Assembly: GCA_002449595.1 (NCBI GenBank) | Contig: DJXE01000097.1 | Span: forward strand, 1-10,359 | Length of the DNA stretch: 10,359 nt | Origin: Lachnospiraceae bacterium UBA7012 | GTDB lineage: Bacteria > Bacillota > Clostridia > Lachnospirales > Lachnospiraceae | Reading direction: 5' to 3' | Shown here: positions 5,271 to 10,359 of the stretch, one piece after another | How positions within the stretch are numbered: position 1 is the first letter of the stretch | Layout of the letters: every line of letters starts with the position of its first letter | Translations under genes and position numbers: made by a program | Notes under the pieces: generated by a model | What the model saw: the letters and a program-made list of their open reading frames with translations, nothing else | What the model was told of the DNA's origin: nothing | Database searches by the model: none

Positions 5271-6896
5271 ATGAAGAACAATCTTACCAAGAAACTCCTC
5301 GCTGTTGGTCTCTCGACCGCACTTGCTATGGGCGTCCTCGCAGGCTGCGGCGGCGGTTCTGCCGCTCCGGCTGCACAGCCCGCTGCTGAAGAGAAGACGG
5401 AAGAAGCCGCTGAAGCTCCTGCAGAAGAAGCTGAAGCTCCCGCTGAAGAGACGGCTGCTGCTCCTGCAGCTTCCGGCGACACTCTGAACATCTACAGAGC
5501 GACCTACAACGTTCAGTCCACTGACCAGGCAGAGCTCGCTGCTGTTACAGAAGCGATCAACGCCCGTCTGGCAGAGCTCGGCTCCAGCGTCAAGGTCAGC
5601 ATCACCGATCTTCCGAACGCTGAGTACGGTGACAAGGCGAACCTGGCGCTGGCTTCCGGCGAGGTCGACCTTCTCTGGACCGCGAACTGGTGGGGAACCA
5701 TCGGCACGAACGATCTGTACAAGAACAATGCGGCTTATGATCTGACCGATCTCCTTCCCGGCACGACGCTGTGGAATTCCATGCCTGAGTGGTATTGGGA
5801 AGCAGCTCGTTATGACGGCAAGGATCTGTTCGTCCCGATCTACAAAGAGGGCGCAGAAGGCTACAGCATGAAGTTCCTGCAGTCCAACGCTGACAAGATC
5901 GGCGGCATCGACATCGCGGCCGTTGAGTCCCAGCCCGACATCCTCTCCAAGCTGCGCGCTCTGGAGCCTTATCTCCAGGCAGCTGTTGACGCTGGCATCA
6001 AGTATCCTTATGAGAGCGCGTCCACTGCAATGTTCTATCGCTACTTCCTTGACAGCTACGATTTCATCGACCAGACCCTTCAGTCTCAGCTCGCTGTTGA
6101 CCTTGAAAAGGATGAGGTCGTGAACCCGATCCAGACTCCTGAATATGCTGAGTACTGCAAGCTGATGGGTGAGTGGGGCCAGAAGGGCTACCTCAACGTC
6201 GAAGAAGAAGTCGGCAAGACTATTCCCGCAACTGTGACCCAGACGCAGGACTGGCTGTTCAACTGGTGGACATCCATCCCGAACGACAAGGAATCCGAAG
6301 GCCGTGACGGCAACCAGGCTGAAGACTTCATCAAGCTGACCAAGAACTGGGGCTCTTCTCACACGACGCTTGGTTCCTGCTTCGCAGTCAACAAGGCTTC
6401 CGGCGAAGAGAAGGCTAAGGCAGCTGTCGAGTTCCTCGGCTATCTGTTCACCGACAACCAGATCGCTAACCTTTACACCTATGGTATCGAAGGCACTGAT
6501 TATGTCATCGACGAGAACGGTAAGGTCGACAGGACCGGCGAAGGCATGGGCGCGAAGTACAACCACAGCCCTTGGGAGTCCACTTCCGTCTCCGCAGTCA
6601 CTCTGCTGAGCGACGAGCCCGATGACAAGATCGAGATGTATGACACCTTCAACAACAGCGCGACCGGCACTGTCTCCAACGGCTTCCGTTTCAACCACGA
6701 CGAAGTCGAAGGCGCTTACAATGCCTGCACGAATCTGCTTGAAGAGTACGGCCGTACACTTGAGGTCGGCGGATATGCTCCTGAAGAAGTTGATCAGGCG
6801 ATCGCTGACTACCAGGCAGCTCTGGATGCAGCTGGCTATCAGGATGTCCTGGCAGCAGCTCAGGCTCAGTACGAAGAGTGGAAGGCTTCGAGATAA
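5271..6896 (+). CDS. Lipoprotein solute-binding protein of the sugar importer (LipO-like)
   Basis: The 541-residue precursor has a lipoprotein signal peptide: MKNNLTKKLL, a hydrophobic core, and lipobox LAGC with lipidated Cys26. A flexible Ala/Pro/Glu-rich linker spans about residues 30-68, then the extracellular binding protein of the LplA/LipO type. Recognisable landmarks are ANLALASGEVDLLWTANWWGT (about 123-143), an aromatic patch suited to sugar stacking, and a C-terminal part ending YGRTLEVGGYAPEEVDQAIADYQAALDAAG...QYEEWKASR, resembling the DUF3502 domain of these proteins. Length is normal for the family. The start is fixed by AAGGGAGG at 5257-5264. It captures the substrate outside the cell and delivers it to the two upstream permeases. 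The linker is long for the family and very low in complexity. The exact sugar cannot be predicted. Confidence 0.95.
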   Translation: MKNNLTKKLLAVGLSTALAMGVLAGCGGGSAAPAAQPAAEEKTEEAAEAPAEEAEAPAEETAAAPAASGDTLNIYRATYNVQSTDQAELAAVTEAINARLAELGSSVKVSITDLPNAEYGDKANLALASGEVDLLWTANWWGTIGTNDLYKNNAAYDLTDLLPGTTLWNSMPEWYWEAARYDGKDLFVPIYKEGAEGYSMKFLQSNADKIGGIDIAAVESQPDILSKLRALEPYLQAAVDAGIKYPYESASTAMFYRYFLDSYDFIDQTLQSQLAVDLEKDEVVNPIQTPEYAEYCKLMGEWGQKGYLNVEEEVGKTIPATVTQTQDWLFNWWTSIPNDKESEGRDGNQAEDFIKLTKNWGSSHTTLGSCFAVNKASGEEKAKAAVEFLGYLFTDNQIANLYTYGIEGTDYVIDENGKVDRTGEGMGAKYNHSPWESTSVSAVTLLSDEPDDKIEMYDTFNNSATGTVSNGFRFNHDEVEGAYNACTNLLEEYGRTLEVGGYAPEEVDQAIADYQAALDAAGYQDVLAAAQAQYEEWKASR

Positions 6897-6927
6897 TCTC
6901 CTGCCGGTCACTTTACAGGCTCTCACA

Positions 6928-6967
6928 TGAGCCGCTCAGATGGGCCATCTGACGAGTGATGCATCAC
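6928..6967. other. Three tandem short palindromes before the operon terminator
   Basis: TGAG-CCG-CTCA (6928-6938), TCAGATGG-G-CCATCTGA (6936-6952) and the perfect 12-mer GTGATGCATCAC (6956-6967) follow one another between the binding-protein stop and the terminator. In RNA the middle one has too small a loop to fold fully. They may be protein-binding sites or decayed hairpins. Confidence 0.45.
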
Positions 6968-6975
6968 AATTGATG

Positions 6976-7013
6976 AAAGACCCCGCGGGCTTCCGGTCCC
7001 GCGGGGTCTTTTT
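6976..7013 (+). terminator. Intrinsic terminator of the ABC importer operon
   Basis: A perfect 14-bp stem (6976-6989 with 6998-7011), very GC-rich in its middle, encloses the loop CTTCCGGT and is followed by TTTTT within 7009-7013. It lies 80 bases after the binding-protein stop. Its reverse complement also has a short T-run, so it may back up termination of the convergent minus-strand gene. Confidence 0.92.
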
Positions 7014-7024
7014 GCGCGCAGTAA

Positions 7025-7159
7025 TGAGCCATGCGTGAGCAGAATGACGAACGGCCATTCGGGAGCTCGCTCCTGAATGGCCGTTTGGCAGACTGTGAGC
7101 ATACGGCGAATGCCGTGACAGTCCGCGTCCACAGGACGCGGACCTGTCAGCATGGCTCA
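7025..7159 (+). repeat. 135-bp nested inverted repeat predicted to form a closed multi-branch RNA or DNA structure
   Basis: The ends TGAGCCATGC (7025-7034) and GCATGGCTCA (7150-7159) are perfect 10-bp complements. Enclosed are three hairpins: H1, 7048-7065 with 7070-7087 (18 pairs, loop CTCG); H2, 7102-7107 with 7112-7117 (six pairs, loop GAAT); and H3, 7116-7130 with 7134-7149 (15 pairs, one bulged C, loop ACA), which shares two bases with H2. Imperfect pairs in H1 and H2 are G-T in the plus strand, which would be A-C mismatches in a minus-strand RNA, so the plus transcript folds better. It lies between two convergent genes and has no T-run, so it is not a simple terminator. It may be a structured RNA, a small MITE-like element or a REP-type repeat; one copy cannot decide. 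Confidence 0.65.
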
Positions 7160-7163
7160 ACTA

Positions 7164-8987
7164 TCATTTCTCAATTCTGAACACCTTCATCGCCCCACCG
7201 AACATATTGACGGTCGCCGCAAACTCCAACGGCTCCGGAATGATCGTCGTGCAGTCAAAGTGCCTGGACGGTCTCGGCAGCTCCTCAAAGTAAGTGATCT
7301 TCTGCCCTGTCTCCGCATCGACGAGTGCAGCGGGACAGCCGGGATCGTAATCCGCCGGCGTCTGTGCCGCGTCGTACCACATCGTCTCATCATTGCCATA
7401 GACGTTTCCGCGAACGATGACCTTCACCGCTGCGCCGCCCGTATCCCAGTTGCGGAGCACGTACAGTCCGTTGTCGTATGCCACCAGGCTGACTTTGGAG
7501 CGGCTGGAGACGTAGAGCGGAAGCCCGGTCGTGAGATGCTTCGCGATATTCTCCATAACTTCCTGGGGAAGCTTGTAGAGATCCGCGAAATTCTCCGGCA
7601 CATTGAAGATGAACACTCTCCCCTTCCCATACTGGTCTTCCGTGAAGATCGGGAAGCTGTGCTCGTCCTTCGCCACCATGACGTCCGGCCACGTCGCGTT
7701 CGTCTTGTACTGCATGACCTCGAACATCACCGGTGCGCCGCCCTTGACGACCTGGCCGAACGTGTAGTTCCGGTTGTTGATGACGTAATCGCCGCCGCAG
7801 ACGTGGCGGCTCGTCAGGCGGACCGAAGTGAAGTCCTTCACACCGTTCTCATATTCCTCGCGGAAGAAGCCGCTCGTCATGATGACGGTTCCACCTTCCC
7901 TGACGTATTTCTCGACCTTTTTCACGACGTCCTTGTCGATGCAGCTGCTCTGCGTGAGCAGGATCGCCGGCGCCTTGTCGTTGAAGAACGGCTGCGGCTC
8001 GACCGGGATGCCCCGCATGCCGAGGAAGTTGTAGAACTGGTCCTCTCCGTCCCCGTCAAAAGCTTCATAGGCAGAGACGCCGACCGGCGTTCCGGCCTGG
8101 CCCATGATGCGATCTGTGCGATAAAGCTTTTCTCCGAGCAGAGCGGCAAGAGCAGTGTCTCTCAGCATCATCTCGTAGTTGAACAGTGCCAGTTCCTTCG
8201 CGCCCGCGAGGAACGTCATCTCCGCCTGGTCCACGAAGACCGTCGCGTTGCCGGCGGATCCGCCCGGATCGATCCAGCCGCCGCCGTTTCTGCCGGGAGC
8301 GGTGTTCTCGAACAGCCGGATGTTGGAGTAGCTCATGTAGGACTGCAGGTGCTGCGCGTTGAAGAAGGGCGTCCGGCTCTCCGTCCCGGTGTAGACGCCG
8401 TCGAAGATGTCCTTCTGGCGCTTCGGGTCATAGCCGTTCTCCTGATAGCTCTCATACCAGTTGGGATACTTGATGACGAATTTCAGGCCCGGATTGATCT
8501 CATGCGCGAGGCCGACCATCTCTTCCGAGAACCCGCTCATCAGTTCCGTGCGGTACTGCGCCCAGCTCTTGCTGCCCTTCGCCTTGATGCACATCTCGCA
8601 GCGGCAGGAGGTGAAAAAGTAATCGTCCAGAATGATCTCGTCAAAGACTTCCGCGAGTTCCCGCACGATGCCGAGAAGGCGTTCCCGGTGTCTCGGGTCG
8701 GTATAGCAGAACGAGTCGAGGATCGCGCTCTTGCGCTCCCCTTCGAGGACCGTCGTCGTGATGCCGCCCGCCGTCTCGATCCCGTACTCCTCAAAGACCT
8801 TCTTCGCGGCGCGCATCTTCACCTGCGGCACGTCCACGAGGCCTCTGTGATTCTCGAGGTAGACCTTTTTCAGCGGCATCTTCTTCGTGAGCGTCTCAAT
8901 GCTCTCGCGGATCTCGTCCTCTCCGACGCGGTCCAGCCAGTATGCCCACACATATCCGGCCAGCTGGAAGTTCTTGTAATATTCCAT
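7164..8987 (-). CDS. Uncharacterised glycoside-hydrolase-like protein (TIM barrel plus GATase-like domain)
   Basis: The 607-residue protein has no signal peptide or membrane helix, so it should act in the cytosol. Residues 1-230 read like a TIM barrel: VWAYWLDR (13-20), KVYLENHRG (41-49), TAGGITTT, DEIILDDYFF (116-125), KFVIKYPNWY (169-178) and YTGTESR (199-205). Candidate acids are D121/D122, E203 and E227. A cysteine cluster CRCEMC (C128, C130, C133) follows the IILDD strand and could bind a metal or stabilise the fold. Residues about 335-490 resemble the amidotransferase-like domain of GH42-type architectures (APAILLTQSS, EKYVREGGTVIMTSG, YGKGRVFIFNVPE); the end is probably beta-rich. The ATG at 8987 is chosen because GGAGAGGG precedes it; a longer start would translate a GC-rich leader. 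I believe this is a conserved but uncharacterised family found near such importers. Acting on the imported sugar is inferred. Confidence 0.8.
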   Translation of the reverse strand: MEYYKNFQLAGYVWAYWLDRVGEDEIRESIETLTKKMPLKKVYLENHRGLVDVPQVKMRAAKKVFEEYGIETAGGITTTVLEGERKSAILDSFCYTDPRHRERLLGIVRELAEVFDEIILDDYFFTSCRCEMCIKAKGSKSWAQYRTELMSGFSEEMVGLAHEINPGLKFVIKYPNWYESYQENGYDPKRQKDIFDGVYTGTESRTPFFNAQHLQSYMSYSNIRLFENTAPGRNGGGWIDPGGSAGNATVFVDQAEMTFLAGAKELALFNYEMMLRDTALAALLGEKLYRTDRIMGQAGTPVGVSAYEAFDGDGEDQFYNFLGMRGIPVEPQPFFNDKAPAILLTQSSCIDKDVVKKVEKYVREGGTVIMTSGFFREEYENGVKDFTSVRLTSRHVCGGDYVINNRNYTFGQVVKGGAPVMFEVMQYKTNATWPDVMVAKDEHSFPIFTEDQYGKGRVFIFNVPENFADLYKLPQEVMENIAKHLTTGLPLYVSSRSKVSLVAYDNGLYVLRNWDTGGAAVKVIVRGNVYGNDETMWYDAAQTPADYDPGCPAALVDAETGQKITYFEELPRPSRHFDCTTIIPEPLEFAATVNMFGGAMKVFRIEK

Positions 8988-9000
8988 AATTTCCCTCTCC

Positions 9001-9050
9001 GGCGGCTTCGCCGCCTGAAGTGTGGAGGCGCGACTGGTCTTCCGCGCGCC
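9001..9050 (-). promoter_or_regulatory. Structured leader of the glycosidase-like gene
   Basis: Two GC-rich hairpins are possible in the leader: GGCGGC-TTC-GCCGCC (9001-9015), whose stem touches the ribosome site GGAGAGGG, and GGCGCG (9027-9032) with CGCGCC (9045-9050). The first could limit ribosome access. No riboswitch consensus was recognised. Confidence 0.4.
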
Positions 9051-9067
9051 CGCCTTTGCTGTCAATA

Positions 9068-9078
9068 GAAACCGTTAC
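9068..9078 (-). promoter_or_regulatory. LacI-type operator-like site over the glycosidase-like gene's transcript start
   Basis: On the plus strand GAAACCGTTAC shares the core AACCGTT with the site before the LacI gene, but lacks one T of the AAnCGnTT pattern. It covers the start point inferred from the -10 at 9083-9088, a classical repressor position. The match is imperfect. Confidence 0.4.
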
Positions 9079-9082
9079 AGTG

Positions 9083-9111
9083 ATTCTATCATCGTATTCC
9101 ACGTTTATAAA
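9083..9111 (-). promoter_or_regulatory. Promoter of the glycosidase-like gene
   Basis: On the minus strand TTTATA (9106-9111, four of six matches to TTGACA) and TAGAAT (9083-9088, five of six matches to TATAAT) are separated by exactly 17 bp. The -35 lies within the palindrome GTTTATAAAC (9103-9112). It follows the terminator of the LacI gene, so the enzyme gene is an independent transcription unit. Confidence 0.6.
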
Positions 9112-9149
9112 CTCGTTTTACAAACTTTCGCAGTTTTCGTTTTGCGACG

Positions 9150-9175
9150 AAAACGCCGCCCAAACGGGCGGCGTT
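9150..9175 (-). terminator. Intrinsic terminator of the LacI-family gene
   Basis: AACGCCGCCC (9152-9161) pairs perfectly with GGGCGGCGTT (9166-9175) around AAAC. On the minus strand it is followed by a short T-run (GTTTTCG), 24 bases after the LacI stop. A second perfect inverted repeat, GTTTTCGT (9133-9140) with ACGAAAAC (9147-9154), overlaps its end. Confidence 0.8.
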
Positions 9176-9198
9176 CATAAAGGGAATGATATTCGATT

Positions 9199-10209
9199 TT
9201 ACTGCTTGACTGCGACCGACCCGCCGCGGACAAGTTCGCCGGACACGACCACGCGGTCCAGGATCGTCGTCTTTGGGTGCTCGATGAGCTCGATCAGTTT
9301 GGCCGCTGCAACTTTTCCCAGAGTTACTGTGTCCTGCCGGTACGTCGTGAGCTTCGGGTGCATCATCTGGGAGAGCGGGATGCCGTCATAGCCGACCGCC
9401 GCGATGTCTTCGGGGATCTTGAGTCCCTTCTCAGCGATCGCGTTCATGCCGCCGATGAAGGAGTAGTCGTCCGGGAAGAAGATGCAGTCCGGCCTCTCCG
9501 GAAGAGAGAGGAGCTTCTGCGTCACGTGGTAGCAGCCGGAAGGATCATGGTAAGCGCTCTCCATGATGTAGTCCTCCCGGATCGGGATCCCGTTCTTCTC
9601 GCACGCGCGGTGGAAGCCGGTGAGCCGGTTCAACGTAACTGACGTCTTCTCTCCGTGGATGAACGCCAGGTTGCGGTAGCCTCTGCCGGCGACGTAGTCC
9701 ACGAGCGCCTCTGTGCCGGCGACGTTGTCCGACACAACGGCCGCCCGGTTGTTGAAGACGTGGTCGATCGTCACGACCGGGAGATCCGATTCGATCAGTT
9801 CCTGCACCTGAGGCGCGTTAAAATCCACGTTCGCGATCACGACGCCGTCCACACCGCGATAGATGCAGTGCTGCAGGTAAGTATTCTTTTTCTTGCCGAC
9901 GTACTGGTTGATGAAGGTGACGTCGTATCCGTGGGACTCCGCTTCGGACTTCAGGTTCTCCAGCACGTAGGAGAAGAACTCGTGCGCAAGGCCGCTGTTC
10001 ATCTCATCTACGAACAGGATGCCGATATTGTAAGTCCTGTTGGTCTTCAGCGCACGCGCCGCGGAATTGGTCATATAGCCCATCTCGTCCGCGATCTGGC
10101 AGATCCTGCTTCTCGTCTCCTCGCTGATGTCCCTCTGTCCGTTGAGCGCCTTACTGACCGTGGCGACGGATACTCCGCATTGTTTAGCGATGTCTTTCAG
10201 TAAGACCAT
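9199..10209 (-). CDS. LacI-family transcriptional regulator
   Basis: The 336-residue protein has the standard LacI/GalR layout and length. Residues 4-23 form the helix-turn-helix (KDIAKQCGVSVATVSKALNG), followed by the rest of the headpiece and the hinge helix NSAARALKTNRT at about residues 48-59, including the minor-groove leucine. The remainder is the periplasmic-binding-protein-like sensor domain, with landmarks NIGILFVDE, GVDGVVIANVDF, LPVVTIDHVF, NRLTGFHRA, FPDDYSFIGGMNAIAEKGLKIPEDIAAVGYDG and LTTYRQD. GGAG precedes the ATG. It lies upstream of the glycosidase-like gene on the same strand and faces the convergent importer operon. AAnCGnTT-like sites at its own promoter and near both neighbouring units suggest a local, self-controlled repressor relieved by the imported sugar or a derivative. 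The ligand is unknown. Confidence 0.95.
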   Translation of the reverse strand: MVLLKDIAKQCGVSVATVSKALNGQRDISEETRSRICQIADEMGYMTNSAARALKTNRTYNIGILFVDEMNSGLAHEFFSYVLENLKSEAESHGYDVTFINQYVGKKKNTYLQHCIYRGVDGVVIANVDFNAPQVQELIESDLPVVTIDHVFNNRAAVVSDNVAGTEALVDYVAGRGYRNLAFIHGEKTSVTLNRLTGFHRACEKNGIPIREDYIMESAYHDPSGCYHVTQKLLSLPERPDCIFFPDDYSFIGGMNAIAEKGLKIPEDIAAVGYDGIPLSQMMHPKLTTYRQDTVTLGKVAAAKLIELIEHPKTTILDRVVVSGELVRGGSVAVKQ

Positions 10210-10250
10210 CCCGTGCTCCGTTTCATGAATTCATTCAGAAAATATGCAAA

Positions 10251-10264
10251 CTTAACCGTTTACG
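10251..10264 (-). promoter_or_regulatory. LacI-type operator-like site at the regulator's own promoter
   Basis: CTTAACCGTTTACG (plus strand) contains AACCGTTT, fitting AAnCGnTT, and shares the arrangement CGnTTACG with the site at 3281-3294. It lies immediately downstream of the inferred transcription start of the LacI gene, so binding would give autorepression. Confidence 0.55.
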
Positions 10265-10272
10265 ATACTACT

Positions 10273-10301
10273 ATTTTATCCCCTTGCGCCTGCGGACTCA
10301 A
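10273..10301 (-). promoter_or_regulatory. Promoter of the LacI-family gene
   Basis: On the minus strand TTGAGT (10296-10301, four of six) and TAAAAT (10273-10278, five of six) are separated by 17 bp, giving a leader of about 55 bases. The remaining bases to the window end are AT-rich and show no coding sequence; they may belong to the promoter of a gene to the right. Confidence 0.65.
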
Positions 10302-10359
10302 CATAAAACGGACACATTTTTGAAAATTACCTAAAGTTTGGTTGAATTGTACATTTTTA

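Noticed and set aside
5094..6926. 610-codon open frame on the minus strand
   Set aside because: It lies opposite the binding-protein gene, whose lipobox and family landmarks are certain. The antisense product has no coherent domains or plausible start.
7025..7159. tRNA, CRISPR repeat or insertion sequence as explanation of the nested inverted repeat
   Set aside because: There is no anticodon arm or T-loop sequence, no regularly repeated unit with spacers, no transposase gene, and no target-site duplication that I can see beside the outer stem.
8988..9065. N-terminal extension of the glycosidase-like protein (26 residues)
   Set aside because: It is translated from a GC-rich hairpin leader and resembles no signal peptide, and a strong ribosome site lies immediately before the ATG at 8987.
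7152..9068. 638-codon open frame on the plus strand
   Set aside because: It is antisense to the glycosidase-like gene, has an Arg/Asp/Val/His-rich composition typical of a shadow frame of GC-rich DNA, and shows no domain. The minus-strand frame has clear barrel-like strands, a ribosome site and a promoter.

Overview
The window looks like a stretch of chromosome from a Gram-positive anaerobe of the Bacillota, most likely a Clostridia/Lachnospiraceae-type gut or rumen bacterium. The reasons are strong purine-rich Shine-Dalgarno sites, sigma-A-like TATAAT boxes in AT-rich gaps between fairly GC-rich genes, a lipoprotein-type solute-binding protein, an LplB/YtcP-type sugar permease pair without its own ATPase, and LacI-type control. 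This assignment is inference from gene style; no rRNA or marker gene is present.

Layout. (1) 111-389 (+) encodes a small HicB-like antitoxin-fold protein with no visible HicA partner, closed by a strong hairpin terminator at 403-433 that can also stop the convergent gene. (2) 502-1878 (-) encodes a single-pass membrane protein with a long coiled-coil-like, internally repeated C-terminal part. A divergent gene at 2211-2915 (+) encodes a second single-pass membrane protein with a C-terminal domain of uncertain function. (3) An AT-rich gap of about 400 bp (2916-3314) carries the promoter of the main operon: a perfect TATAAT with a poor -35, two TGCACAAA boxes 19 bp apart upstream, and a LacI-type operator-like site downstream. 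(4) 3315-6896 (+) is a three-gene carbohydrate ABC importer operon (permease, permease, lipoprotein binding protein). A strong hairpin sits between the second permease and the binding-protein gene, and a classic terminator follows at 6976-7013. (5) The gap at 7014-7163 is almost entirely occupied by a 135-bp nested inverted repeat predicted to fold as a closed multi-branch structure. (6) On the minus strand, a LacI-family regulator (9199-10209) with its own terminator is followed by a separately promoted gene (7164-8987) for a 607-residue cytoplasmic protein of an uncharacterised, probably TIM-barrel glycosidase-like family with a CxCxxC motif.

How it fits together. The importer, the enzyme-like protein and the LacI regulator form a compact sugar-utilisation locus. 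Similar AAnCGnTT-centred sites lie just downstream of the regulator's own promoter, over the start of the enzyme gene's transcript, and in the leader of the importer operon, so one repressor could control all three units. The substrate cannot be read from the sequence. The energising ATPase must come from elsewhere, as is common for MsmX-dependent importers.

The least explained items are the 135-bp multi-branch element, the uncharacterised enzyme family, and the repeat-rich membrane protein at the left side. No mobile element, CRISPR array, rRNA or tRNA was recognised.
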